Counted from the stretch's first letter, positions 1 through 7,076 are shown. The stretch is 15,747 nt of DNA from Thermomicrobiaceae bacterium (GCA_007123655.1 SKKR01000163.1:1-15747); one strand, 5' to 3'. Notes: a model not told the origin generated them from the letters alone. Program-made: numbers and translations.

Positions 1-369
1 CGTATCGCCGGCAGTGAGATTGGCGCGCCCCCAGCTACTGGCGACCAGATTGATCGCCTCCGTGGTGTTCCGGACGAAGACGCATTCCCGGTGATCCGCC
101 GCGTTGACCAGTCTGGCCACCGTGCGTCGAGCCTGGTCGTAGAGCTCGGTCGATGCCTCGCTGAGTTCGTAGACCCCGCGATGCACGTTGGCGTTTGATT
201 CGCGATAGAACGCGTTGACCGCCTCGATAACCTGCGCCGGCTTCTGCGTGCTCGCCGCGCTGTCGAGATAGGCAAGCCGCTTCCCCCGGGACGTTTCGCC
301 CAGAATGGGGAAGTCGGCTCGAACCCGTTGAGCATCGAACGTTTGCGGGCGGTTCGTCTGGGTACTCAT
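1..369 (-). CDS. sufS: Cysteine desulfurase SufS, N-terminal part (cut by window edge)
   Basis: SufS is a PLP enzyme that takes sulfur from cysteine and passes it, here probably through SufU, to the SufBCD scaffold. Only the first 123 residues are inside the window. The reading frame stays open to base 1, so the PLP lysine and catalytic cysteine lie outside. The visible part has the family's N-terminal hallmarks: LDSAASTQKP near residue 40, NANVHRGVYELSEAST near residues 63-78, and VRNTTEAINLVASSWG near residues 102-117. The ATG at 369 overlaps the sufD stop as ATGA, which indicates translational coupling and fixes the start. It is the last visible gene of the sufCBDS run. Assignment to SufS rather than the related CsdA or a class V aminotransferase rests on both motifs and context. 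Confidence 0.93.
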   Translation of the reverse strand, partial: MSTQTNRPQTFDAQRVRADFPILGETSRGKRLAYLDSAASTQKPAQVIEAVNAFYRESNANVHRGVYELSEASTELYDQARRTVARLVNAADHRECVFVRNTTEAINLVASSWGRANLTAGDT

Positions 370-1700
370 AGTCCGATCTTTCGTGCGATCGCCTCCCGAA
401 CGAACTCCTGTACCTCTTCCACCGGGACGCGTTCGATCACTTCATCGAAAAAGCCGTCCACGATGAGTTTGATCGCTTCGGTGCGCGTGATTCCCCGGCT
501 CATCAGGTAGAAAATGTACTCCTCTTCGACCTGGCTGACGGTTGCCCCGTGCGTGCACCGGACGTCGTTCGCGCCAATCTCGAGATTCGGAATCGTGTCT
601 GCTCGAGCGTTCCGGCTCAGCACCAGATTCCGGTTCGACTGATAGGCGTCTGTCCGCTGGGCATGTGGGTGAACCTTGATCAGCCCGGAATAGACAGTCC
701 GGGATCGGTCCTTCAGCGCTCCTTTGATCAGCAGGTCGGACGTGGCGTAAGGTGAAACGTGTTCCTGCCGCGTGAGGTGATCGATGTGCTGGTTCTCGTC
801 GGCGAAATAGATGCCGAGCATCTCGGCCAGCGAACCGGCGCCGTTCAGGATCCCGGCGATATTGCTGCGGCTGAACTTCCCACCCAGCGCCACATTCAGG
901 AAGTTGACCTGCGCGTCCTGAGCGCAGTGGGCCTTCTGGGTGTTGAAGCTCCACATGTTCCGTCCCCAGTCCTGCAACTGGATGTACCGGACCTGGGCCG
1001 CCTCTCCGACGTGCACTTCGATCACATTGCAGGACAGTGAAAGGTCTTCACCTTCAGCCGAACTCCAGTGATCGACAAGCACGACGGATGCCTCGTCCTC
1101 GGCAACGACAAGCGTGTGCGAAAACACGGACGCGCCTGGGGTTTCGTTGTACACGACATTTCTGAACGGCACTTCGATCTCGACGCCGGACGGGACGTAA
1201 AGGAATGTTCCGCCGCTCCAGAACGCCGCGTTGAGCGCGGCGAACTTGTTGTCGTCAACCGGAACCGCCCCGAACAGATACGTACGAACGAGGTCCGGGT
1301 AGTGTTCCAGCGCGGATTGCAGATCTGTGAAGATCACTCCCTGCTCGGAAATTCCTGGCTGGACCTCCGTATAGACCGGAGACGAATCGACCTGGACGTT
1401 GAGTCCCGAGTCCTCGACGCCGGTTGAAAGTGCCGAAAGGACCCTGGCCGGCAGATCCTGCCGGGAGCCTGCCTTGTCGCGCAGTTCGGTAAATGGGACG
1501 ACGTCGTCTATCGGCACCCGGCGGATATCGGTCCGGCGCCACTCTTCGTCCGTCCGCTTCGGCATCGGGATCGCTTCATAAGTATCCCAGGCGGACAGGC
1601 GCATCTCTCGTACCCAGTCTGGCTCGCCGCGGCGCAGCGAAAGCTCCTCCGCCGCTCGACGAGAAAAGCCTTTTGTTGCTTCCTGAACCGATGCTTCCAT
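366..1700 (-). CDS. sufD: Fe-S cluster scaffold subunit SufD
   Basis: SufD pairs with SufB and the SufC ATPase in the cytosolic SufBC2D scaffold, where clusters are built. The protein has 444 residues, the usual size. An N-terminal helical part (residues 15-60, with EPDWVREMRLSAWDTYEAIP) is followed by a beta-helix core containing NKFAALNAAFWSGGTFLYVP (151-170). The C-terminal helical domain that docks SufC carries RCTHGATVSQVEEEYIFYLM. His384 in that motif aligns by eye with E. coli SufD His360, which is implicated in cluster binding. A GAGGGAG ribosome site lies about 5 nt before the ATG. The gene follows sufB after 120 nt, which hold a stable-looking hairpin, and overlaps sufS by four bases. 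It is told from SufB by its N-terminus and the C-terminal ending. Confidence 0.95.
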   Translation of the reverse strand: MEASVQEATKGFSRRAAEELSLRRGEPDWVREMRLSAWDTYEAIPMPKRTDEEWRRTDIRRVPIDDVVPFTELRDKAGSRQDLPARVLSALSTGVEDSGLNVQVDSSPVYTEVQPGISEQGVIFTDLQSALEHYPDLVRTYLFGAVPVDDNKFAALNAAFWSGGTFLYVPSGVEIEVPFRNVVYNETPGASVFSHTLVVAEDEASVVLVDHWSSAEGEDLSLSCNVIEVHVGEAAQVRYIQLQDWGRNMWSFNTQKAHCAQDAQVNFLNVALGGKFSRSNIAGILNGAGSLAEMLGIYFADENQHIDHLTRQEHVSPYATSDLLIKGALKDRSRTVYSGLIKVHPHAQRTDAYQSNRNLVLSRNARADTIPNLEIGANDVRCTHGATVSQVEEEYIFYLMSRGITRTEAIKLIVDGFFDEVIERVPVEEVQEFVREAIARKIGL

Positions 1701-1716
1701 GCTGCTCCCTCACGGA

Positions 1717-1763
1717 TGGAGGTGAGCGCCCATGCGTTCCGGCCGCCTGGCACTCGACCTCCA
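1717..1763 (-). promoter_or_regulatory. Long RNA hairpin in the sufB-sufD spacer
   Basis: Read on the minus strand (the mRNA sense), TGGAGGT, a single bulged C, then GAGTGCC pairs with GGCGCTC followed by ACCTCCA across an 18-nt loop. That gives 14 pairs, one of them a G-U wobble. The plus strand would have a C-A mismatch at the wobble position, so the fold favours the transcribed strand. The stem ends 16 nt before the sufD ATG, just upstream of the sufD ribosome site. No U-tract follows, so it is not a standard terminator. A role in mRNA processing, stability or partial attenuation between sufCB and sufDS is inference. Confidence 0.5.
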
Positions 1764-1820
1764 GTCGCTGCTTGTTCGTCGTACGGATTCCCGTGTGCCC
1801 GAACCAGATGGCAGGGGCGG

Positions 1821-3221
1821 CTACCCGACTGACCCCTCCATCTCGAGCTGGATCAGGCGGTTCAGCTCGACTGCGTACTCGAGCGGCAGCTCCTTGGCGA
1901 CCGGTTCAATGAAGCCGCTCACGATCATGCTCATCGCGTCGGCCTCGGAGACACCGCGGCTCTGCAGATAGAAGAGTTGCTCCTCTGCCACCTTGGAGAC
2001 GGTCGCCTCGTGGCCGATCGAGACCTGCTCCTCTTCGATCTCCATATACGGGTATGTATCCGTACGGCTTGATTCGTCAAGCAGAAGCGCGTCACAGACC
2101 ACGTTTGCCTTAACGTTGGACGCGCCCTTGTGAACTTTGACGAGCCCTCTGTAGGTCGATCGCCCCGTTCCCTTGGAGATCGACTTGGAGATGATCTGTG
2201 ACGACGTATTTGGCGCCACATGAACCATTTTGGCGCCGGCGTCCTGGTGCATGTCATCTGTCGCGAACGCAACGGAGAGGACCTCACCACGAGCGCCCGG
2301 CTCCATCAGCCAGACGGCCGGGTACTTCATGGTCAGTTTCGAGCCCAGGTTGCCGTCCACCCACTCCATTGTGGCGTTCTTGTACGCCGCGGCGCGCTTG
2401 GTCACCAGGTTGTAGGTGTTCTTTGACCAATTCTGGATCGTCGTGTAGCGGCAACGGCCGCCTTCCTTAACGATGATCTCAACGACCGCGCTGTGCAGCG
2501 AATTGGTCGTGTAGGTCGGCGCTGTGCAGCCTTCCACGTAGTGGACGTAGGCGTCTTCCTCGACGATGATCAGGGTCCGCTCGAACTGGCCCATGTTTTC
2601 CGCGTTGATGCGGAAGTACGCCTGCAGCGGGATCTCAACTTTGACGCCCTTCGGCACATAGACGAACGATCCGCCGGACCACACCGCGGAGTTGAGCGCG
2701 GCGAACTTGTTGTCGTTCGGCGGGATGATCGTGCCCATGTACTGCTTGACGATCTCCGGATGCTCCCGCAGGGCCGAGTCCATGTCCAGAAAGATCACGC
2801 CCTGGTTCTCGAGGTCCTCCTGCAGGGAGTGATAGACGACCTCGGATTCGTACTGAGCGCCGACGCCGGCGAGGAACTTCCGCTCCGCTTCCGGGATGCC
2901 GAGCTTCTCGAACGTGTTCTTGATGTACTCGGGAACATCATCCCAGCTCTTGCCGGTCGCTTCGCTGGCGCGGACGTAGTAGAAAATCTCGTTGAAGTCG
3001 AGATCGCTGAGATCGCCGCCCCAGGTCGGAACCGGGCGTTTCCGGAAGTATTCCAGCGACTTGAGCCGGAAGTCTCGCATCCACTCCGGCTCTCCCTTCA
3101 TCTGGGAGATCTCCCGGACGATGTCCTCGTCCAGTCCCTTGCGAGACTTGAAGTGGTAATTCTCCGGGTCGGAGAATCCGTATTTGTACTGCCCGAGATC
3201 GATATCCGGCTTGGTTACCAT
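1821..3221 (-). CDS. sufB: Fe-S cluster scaffold subunit SufB
   Basis: SufB is the main scaffold subunit that receives sulfur and holds the nascent cluster in SufBC2D. The product has 466 residues, typical of the family. Visible features are the N-terminal [17 protein letters not shown] (43-59), [20 protein letters not shown] (171-190), EGCTAP with Cys231, the core [20 protein letters not shown] (403-422) with His404 and Glu405, and the ending [12 protein letters not shown] with EMEGSVG. Ser385 stands where, aligned from memory, E. coli SufB has the functionally important Cys405. As recalled, Gram-positive SufB proteins also have Ser there, so the gene is probably intact. A GTGAGG ribosome site lies just before the ATG. 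It follows sufC after 52 nt with no promoter seen, consistent with one transcript. Confidence 0.97.
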   Translation of the reverse strand: MVTKPDIDLGQYKYGFSDPENYHFKSRKGLDEDIVREISQMKGEPEWMRDFRLKSLEYFRKRPVPTWGGDLSDLDFNEIFYYVRASEATGKSWDDVPEYIKNTFEKLGIPEAERKFLAGVGAQYESEVVYHSLQEDLENQGVIFLDMDSALREHPEIVKQYMGTIIPPNDNKFAALNSAVWSGGSFVYVPKGVKVEIPLQAYFRINAENMGQFERTLIIVEEDAYVHYVEGCTAPTYTTNSLHSAVVEIIVKEGGRCRYTTIQNWSKNTYNLVTKRAAAYKNATMEWVDGNLGSKLTMKYPAVWLMEPGARGEVLSVAFATDDMHQDAGAKMVHVAPNTSSQIISKSISKGTGRSTYRGLVKVHKGASNVKANVVCDALLLDESSRTDTYPYMEIEEEQVSIGHEATVSKVAEEQLFYLQSRGVSEADAMSMIVSGFIEPVAKELPLEYAVELNRLIQLEMEGSVG

Positions 3222-3273
3222 GACGGCCTCACTTTCAGGCGCGATTGAGTCGAGACGCTAACGTCGGCGTGGA

Positions 3274-4059
3274 TTAGCCCGCCGGTGTCAACTCGCTCCG
3301 TATCTGCTCGTAGCCCTTGGCTTCCAGTTCTTCGGCCAGTTCCGGGCCGCCGGACTGGACGATTCGTCCCTCCAGCATGACGTGAACGTAGTGCGGTTTG
3401 ATGTGGTTGAGAAGCCGCTGGTAGTGCGTAATCAGCAGCATCGCCATCGTACCGTCGTACAGCTTGTTGACGCCCTCTGACACCGTCCGGAGCGCGTCGA
3501 TGTCGAGACCGGAGACGGTCTCGTCCATGATCGCGAATTCCGGCTCCAGCATCGCCATCTGGAGGATCTCGGCGCGCTTCTTCTCACCGCCGGAGAACCC
3601 CTCGTTGAGGTAGCGTGTGGCGAACGACTCGTCGATATTGAGCATCTGCATCTTTTCGCGAAGCATGCGGCGAAACTCGCGCGGAGCGATTCGTTTCTTT
3701 CCGCCTTCGCCGTCATCTTCGCCTCTGACCGAATTGACCGCCAGGCGCAGGAAGTTCGCCATGCTGACGCCCGGGATCGTGGTCGGGTACTGGAATGCCA
3801 GGAACATGCCAAGCTGGGCGCGTTCATCAGCGCCCATCTCCAGGACGTTTTCTCCCTTGTACAGGACGCGGCCCTCGAACACCTCATAGTTCGGGTGCCC
3901 CGCCACGATATAGGCGAGGGTGCTCTTGCCCGAGCCGTTCGGGCCCATGAGCGCGTGGATCTCGCCGCGGTTGATCGTCAGATCAACGCCTTTGAGAATC
4001 TCTTCACCCTCGATACCGGCGTGCAAGTTCTCGACCTGAAAAAGTGGCGTATCGCTCAT
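3274..4059 (-). CDS. sufC: Fe-S cluster assembly ATPase SufC
   Basis: SufC is the ABC-type ATPase of the SufBC2D complex; it is soluble and has no transport role. The protein is 261 residues. Walker A is GPNGSGKST (39-47), the Q-loop FQYPTTIPGVSM starts at 89, the signature is FSGGEKKRAEILQM (155-168), and Walker B ends in MDETVSGLDIDAL with catalytic Glu180. The H-loop His is at 212 in THYQRLLNHIKPHYVHV, a SufC hallmark. Val182 sits where most SufC proteins have Asp (DESDSGLD or DETDSGLD), a single-base difference (GTC for GAC); the catalytic residues are unaffected. Upstream are AAGGG and a more distant GGAGG. It is the first structural gene of the minus-strand arm, 128 nt after the regulator, with a possible promoter of its own in that gap. 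Confidence 0.97.
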   Translation of the reverse strand: MSDTPLFQVENLHAGIEGEEILKGVDLTINRGEIHALMGPNGSGKSTLAYIVAGHPNYEVFEGRVLYKGENVLEMGADERAQLGMFLAFQYPTTIPGVSMANFLRLAVNSVRGEDDGEGGKKRIAPREFRRMLREKMQMLNIDESFATRYLNEGFSGGEKKRAEILQMAMLEPEFAIMDETVSGLDIDALRTVSEGVNKLYDGTMAMLLITHYQRLLNHIKPHYVHVMLEGRIVQSGGPELAEELEAKGYEQIRSELTPAG

Positions 4060-4090
4060 CGACTACCCTTCGACCTCCATACAGACAACC

Positions 4091-4118
4091 AGTAAACACT
4101 GCCGCTGGCAGATTTCAA
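4091..4118 (-). promoter_or_regulatory. Candidate sufC promoter with a palindrome in its spacer
   Basis: On the minus strand, TTGAAA (4118-4113, 5 of 6 to the -35 consensus) is followed after 16 nt by TTTACT (4096-4091, 4 of 6 to the -10 consensus). The spacer holds the inverted repeat CTGCC-AGC-GGCAG (4111-4099), placed where an operator could act. This lies in the 128-nt gap between the regulator and sufC. A weak GGGCA/TGCCC stem (4162-4175) just after the regulator stop has no U-run. The promoter is a consensus match by eye only, and read-through from the regulator promoter could equally express sufC. Confidence 0.3.
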
Positions 4119-4187
4119 AACCGTTTAGTTTACAAATACACGAAGCGAGCCCGACCCGCAAGGGCATCCCTGCCCAACTACCGGCGG

Positions 4188-4610
4188 CTATCGCGTATTC
4201 GCGCCGTTACCCTTCCGTTTGGCCTGGCAATCCGGGCAGACCCCTTGAAAGACGGTCTGGTGGCCGTCGATCTCGAAACCGGTCTGCTCTTCCGCGACCT
4301 GCCTGGCGAGAATTGCGATCGGGACATCGACGTCGAACAGTCCACCGCATACCTGGCAATGGACATGATCGTGCCGGTCGACCCGACCGTCGAATCGGCT
4401 CGCCTGGTCACCGAACGGGAACTCCTGTATGATTCCTCGCTCGGCGAAGAGGTGCAGCGTCCGGTAGACGGTGCCGTAGGCCATGGATGGATAACGCTTC
4501 CGGACACGCTCGTAGATCTCGCCGGCGGTCATATGGCGATCAGAGCCTTTGACCTCCTCGAGAATCACCGATCTCTGTGGCGTCATCCGGAACCCTCTGT
4601 CGGCTGACAC
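4188..4610 (-). CDS. Fur-family regulator, PerR-like
   Basis: This is a 140-residue Fur-superfamily repressor. The winged-helix DNA-binding half is residues 8-60 (MTPQRSVILEE, then EIYERVRKRYPSMAYGTVYR). The dimerisation and metal half starts with RFDGRVDRHDHVHC. Two CxxC pairs (Cys85/Cys88, Cys125/Cys128) form the structural zinc site. Aligned by eye to B. subtilis PerR, all five regulatory-site ligands are present: His26, Asp74, His80, His82 and Asp93. The last is Asp, as in PerR, rather than the Glu usual in Fur. The start is GTG, with GGAG 9 nt upstream; an ATG at 4586 would remove part of the family's N-terminus. It heads the sufCBDS arm and has a Fur/PerR-like box 17 nt upstream of its start, so autoregulation and control of both arms is likely. 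Fur or another family member remains possible. Confidence 0.85.
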   Translation of the reverse strand: MSADRGFRMTPQRSVILEEVKGSDRHMTAGEIYERVRKRYPSMAYGTVYRTLHLFAERGIIQEFPFGDQASRFDGRVDRHDHVHCQVCGGLFDVDVPIAILARQVAEEQTGFEIDGHQTVFQGVCPDCQAKRKGNGANTR

Positions 4611-4627
4611 TAAGACTTACTCCTACC

Positions 4628-4642
4628 TGAGAATCATTCTTT
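4628..4642. promoter_or_regulatory. Fur/PerR-like operator (7-1-7 inverted repeat)
   Basis: TGAGAATCATTCTTT resembles the 7-1-7 Fur/PerR box (TGATAAT-N-ATTATCA or TTATAAT-N-ATTATAA). The inner AGAAT-C-ATTCT is a perfect palindrome around a central C. The surroundings are more AT-rich than the flanking genes. The box lies 17 nt upstream of the regulator's GTG and overlaps the proposed -35 of the plus-strand promoter, so one bound dimer could block both directions. The site was found by eye. The regulator's own coding sequence next to it is the main support. Confidence 0.55.
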
Positions 4643-4669
4643 ACAAGCCGACCACCGATACTCTACTAT
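4640..4669 (+). promoter_or_regulatory. Candidate promoter for the rhodanese-sufU arm
   Basis: TTTACA (4640-4645, 5 of 6 to the -35 consensus) and TACTAT (4664-4669, 4 of 6 to the -10 consensus) are 18 nt apart. The -35 overlaps the 3' part of the Fur/PerR-like box, the usual geometry for repression. It would give a leader of roughly 120 nt before the rhodanese start. Confidence 0.4.
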
Positions 4670-4688
4670 AGGGGTCGGAATTCGTCAA
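4660..4688 (-). promoter_or_regulatory. Candidate promoter for the regulator-suf arm
   Basis: On the minus strand, TTGACG (4688-4683, 5 of 6 to the -35 consensus) and TAGAGT (4665-4660, 4 of 6 to the -10 consensus) are 17 nt apart. It overlaps the plus-strand promoter back to back. The Fur/PerR-like box would lie just downstream of its start point, where a bound repressor could block elongation. Consensus match by eye. Confidence 0.4.
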
Positions 4689-4700
4689 CGCGGACCGGCG

Positions 4701-4715
4701 TTGCAGGTGCTGCAA
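4701..4715. repeat. Inverted repeat in the rhodanese leader
   Basis: TTGCAG-GTG-CTGCAA is a perfect 6-bp inverted repeat with a 3-bp spacer, in the leader between the divergent promoters and the rhodanese gene. It could be a second operator or a small RNA hairpin. Nothing else in the window shares the motif, so no function is assigned. Confidence 0.35.
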
Positions 4716-4798
4716 GGGTTACAGCCCGCGAAATGTGCGACCCGGTTGGGAGTTCTCAGGACCGCCGTGCATCACATTTACAGAGAGAGGTGTTATCG

Positions 4799-5680
4799 AT
4801 GGCAACGAAAATCGAAGAGCGAGGCTACGCCAATCCGGACGTCCTGGTCAGCACTGACTGGGTTGATCAGCACAAAGACGACCCGTCAATCCGCATAGTT
4901 GAGTCCGACGAAGACGTGCTGCTCTACGAGCTGGGGCACGTTCCGAATGCGGTCAAAGTGGACTGGCACACTGATCTCCAGGACCAGCTGGTTCGCGATT
5001 TCATTGGTCCGGAGGGATTCGCCGAACTGATGGGCCGGTTCGGCATCTCGCCGGACACGACCATCGTGTTGTACGGCGACAAGAACAACTGGTGGGCCGC
5101 TTACGCCTACTGGTTCTTCAAGCACATGGGACACGATAACCTGAAGATCATGGACGGTGGCAGGGTCAAGTGGGAGGCCGAGCAGCGTGAGATGACCCGC
5201 GAGGTGCCGTCGTTCGAGCCGGCGACTTATCTAGTACCGACGCCACGTCCCGAGCTTCGGGTCTTCCGCGAAGACGTGCTGGAGCACATCGGCTACAAGG
5301 GGCGCAAGAAGGTCTCCGACGGAAAGCCGCTCGTCGATGTCCGCTCTCCGGGCGAGTACAGCGGGGAGATGACGCACATGCCTGACTACCCGCAGGAAGG
5401 TGCGCTCCGCGGCGGCCATATCGCAGGCGCCCGGAACATTCCCTGGGGCAAAGCGGTGAATGAGGACGGGACGTTCAAAGACGCGGGCGAACTCAAGCAG
5501 CTGTACGAATCGGAAGGTATCACGCCGGACAAGGACATCGTCGTCTATTGCCGGATCGGTGAGCGCTCCAGCCACTCCTGGTTCGTCCTGCATGAGTTGC
5601 TCGGCTACCCGAAGGTGACCAACTATGATGGTTCCTGGACGGAGTGGGGCAACGTGGTCGGGGTGCCGATCGAGCGTTGA
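4799..5680 (+). CDS. Thiosulfate sulfurtransferase (tandem rhodanese)
   Basis: This enzyme moves sulfane sulfur from thiosulfate or a similar donor to an acceptor through an active-site cysteine persulfide. The protein has 293 residues and two rhodanese domains. The N-terminal one (about 15-140) contains [10 protein letters not shown] and a [12 protein letters not shown] stretch where the inactive domain lacks the cysteine. The C-terminal one (about 155-290) has the active loop [13 protein letters not shown] with Cys251 and ends [11 protein letters not shown]. This loop and ending match the mycobacterial CysA2/SseA type. A GAGAGG ribosome site precedes the ATG at 4799; a longer in-frame start at 4733 has no such site. 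It is the first gene of the plus arm, 89 nt before sufU, which suggests a sulfur-supply role. The true donor and acceptor are unknown. Confidence 0.93.
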   Translation: MATKIEERGYANPDVLVSTDWVDQHKDDPSIRIVESDEDVLLYELGHVPNAVKVDWHTDLQDQLVRDFIGPEGFAELMGRFGISPDTTIVLYGDKNNWWAAYAYWFFKHMGHDNLKIMDGGRVKWEAEQREMTREVPSFEPATYLVPTPRPELRVFREDVLEHIGYKGRKKVSDGKPLVDVRSPGEYSGEMTHMPDYPQEGALRGGHIAGARNIPWGKAVNEDGTFKDAGELKQLYESEGITPDKDIVVYCRIGERSSHSWFVLHELLGYPKVTNYDGSWTEWGNVVGVPIER

Positions 5681-5695
5681 CGGACGTTACAGCCA

Positions 5696-5722
5696 GGGCC
5701 GGCGCGAATCTTGCGCCGGCCC
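5696..5722 (+). promoter_or_regulatory. Perfect 10-bp GC-rich stem-loop between rhodanese and sufU
   Basis: GGGCCGGCGC (5696-5705), a 7-nt loop GAATCTT, and GCGCCGGCCC (5713-5722) form a perfect stem beginning 15 nt after the rhodanese stop. No T-run follows on either strand, so it does not fit a standard intrinsic terminator. It is 47 nt before the sufU start. It may set the ratio of the two products by partial termination or by protecting the upstream mRNA; this is inference. Confidence 0.55.
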
Positions 5723-5769
5723 ATGAACCGCTTTCAATATTGATAATCGACTGGAGCAGATCAGAACTG

Positions 5770-6249
5770 ATGGACCGACAGGAACAGATAGAGATTCTGC
5801 TGGATCACTACGAAAACCCGCGCCATCGACACCCGCTCGACCCGAGCGACGTCACCATGCCCGGCGGCAATCCAGGTTGCGGCGACGTAATCACTGTCTA
5901 CCTCAATGTAGGCGAACAAGGGACGACGATCGCTGACGTTTCGTTCGAAGGTGAGGGATGCACCATTAGCCAGGCAGGTGCTTCCATTCTCCTGGAGATG
6001 ATCCACGACGAGAACTGGACAATCGACGACGTCATCAATCTCGACTACCACGTGATGATGGACATCCTGGGGCGCGATGTTGTCAAAACGCGTCCGAAAT
6101 GTGCAACGCTGGCGCTTGGCACGCTCAAGGCCGCGATCAAGAAGTACCATCGCGACCGGATGAAAGAAGAAGCGGGCATTCTGGACGATCTCGATGAACT
6201 GAACGAGCAGTACGGGATTGTTACCGGCGAGGAAGCGACGAAACCGTAG
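5770..6249 (+). CDS. sufU: Fe-S assembly sulfur carrier/scaffold SufU (SufU/IscU/NifU-N family)
   Basis: SufU is a zinc protein that accepts the persulfide from SufS and relays it to SufBCD in bacteria lacking SufE. The protein has 159 residues. The metal ligands are visible: Cys37 and Asp39 in GGNPGCGDVI, Cys64 in GEGCTISQAGASI, and Cys111 in RPKCATLALGTLKAAI. The Cys-Ala-Thr-Leu context and the absence of a His before Cys111 fit SufU. The Cys64-Cys111 spacing of 47, however, is close to IscU (about 43) and shorter than B. subtilis SufU (about 62), so the usual SufU insertion is missing. An acidic tail of about 30 residues follows the fold. The ATG at 5770 matches the family's N-terminus, although its ribosome site is weak. 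It lies on the plus strand, apart from sufCBDS. Confidence 0.9.
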   Translation: MDRQEQIEILLDHYENPRHRHPLDPSDVTMPGGNPGCGDVITVYLNVGEQGTTIADVSFEGEGCTISQAGASILLEMIHDENWTIDDVINLDYHVMMDILGRDVVKTRPKCATLALGTLKAAIKKYHRDRMKEEAGILDDLDELNEQYGIVTGEEATKP

Positions 6250-6269
6250 CCGGCGTCTCAGGTGGAACG

Positions 6270-7076
6270 CTATTGAATCTCCGCGCAATAGGCGAATCGC
6301 GACAGGCGCCGTTCCGACGCCAGGCGCTCCGCGACCTCCAGGATCCGCTGCGACCCGTCGTACGTTTCGTCGCCTTCGATTTCTCTCAACTCCGCTTCAA
6401 GCCCCTCGCGCGCTTCACGCCAGGAACGTGCGATTCGCTCGTTGTTTTCTGAACGATCGATCTTTTCAAGAACTCTGAACCCTGAATCCAGAAGCAGCCG
6501 GTCGTCAAAGTCGGGCGGAACGAACAGGAAGTACGCGATCGAACTCCGAACCGCGATCTCGTCGTTGGACACTGGTCCGGTCAGAACGATCGGATCGGTG
6601 AATACGATGCGACCCCCCGGGCGGAGTATGCGAGCCCAGTCCCGGAGTCGTTCCGCGCGATCTGGTAGATGATTTATGGCATCGATGCAGATGATGGCAC
6701 TGAACGAGTTGTCCGGGTAAGGAAGCTGGTTGCCGGCATCTGTGACGTCGAACGTCACACGGTCCGCCAGCCCCTCATTGTCAGCCATAGCGCGGGCCGC
6801 TCGTATCGCATCCTCGTGGATATCGATCCCCTGGGCCTCGCATCCGGTCAGCTTCGCAGTTCGCAGCAGCGCGCCACCAGAACCGCACGCAACCTCGAGC
6901 AGACGGGAATCGTGATCCAGGTCAAGCCAGCTCAGAAACAGGTCGTGTTCGTCGGCGTTCATCCAGCCGGTTTGTCCCAGATCGTCACCGTACGTTCTGC
7001 TTCGAACCTGAGCGTACACGTCCGTCGCGAACCCACGATAGCTGGCTCCATAGGCGTCGATTCGATGATGCATCAT
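6270..7076 (-). CDS. SAM-dependent class I methyltransferase
   Basis: The 268-residue protein has a Rossmann-type methyltransferase domain. SAM motif I is LLEVACGSGGALL (about 59-71), an acidic loop GIDIHEDAIRAAR (83-95) follows, motif II/III is FSAIICIDAINHLPDR, and the post-motif is ILRPGGRIVFTDPI. The C-terminal third is charged and helical with no recognised motif. The overall look resembles small-molecule methyltransferases of the ubiE/sarcosine methyltransferase type, but the substrate cannot be assigned. The start is one of GTG-ATG-ATG in a row (7079, 7076, 7073) behind a GGGG run; the first ATG was chosen. It converges on sufU with 20 nt between the stops and no hairpin there. The 157 nt upstream hold a small palindrome TAACC-TGCC-GGTTA (7161-7174) and no clear promoter. 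Confidence 0.88.
   Translation of the reverse strand: MMHHRIDAYGASYRGFATDVYAQVRSRTYGDDLGQTGWMNADEHDLFLSWLDLDHDSRLLEVACGSGGALLRTAKLTGCEAQGIDIHEDAIRAARAMADNEGLADRVTFDVTDAGNQLPYPDNSFSAIICIDAINHLPDRAERLRDWARILRPGGRIVFTDPIVLTGPVSNDEIAVRSSIAYFLFVPPDFDDRLLLDSGFRVLEKIDRSENNERIARSWREAREGLEAELREIEGDETYDGSQRILEVAERLASERRLSRFAYCAEIQ

Noticed and set aside
2493..3248. Plus-strand ORF of 251 codons
   Set aside because: Antisense shadow of sufB, rich in Arg, Val and Asp, with no recognisable motif.
4120..4140. A second Fur/PerR-like box upstream of sufC around GTTTAGTTTAC
   Set aside because: It is AT-rich, but only about 3 of 7 positions match as an inverted repeat, so it does not pass as a 7-1-7 site.
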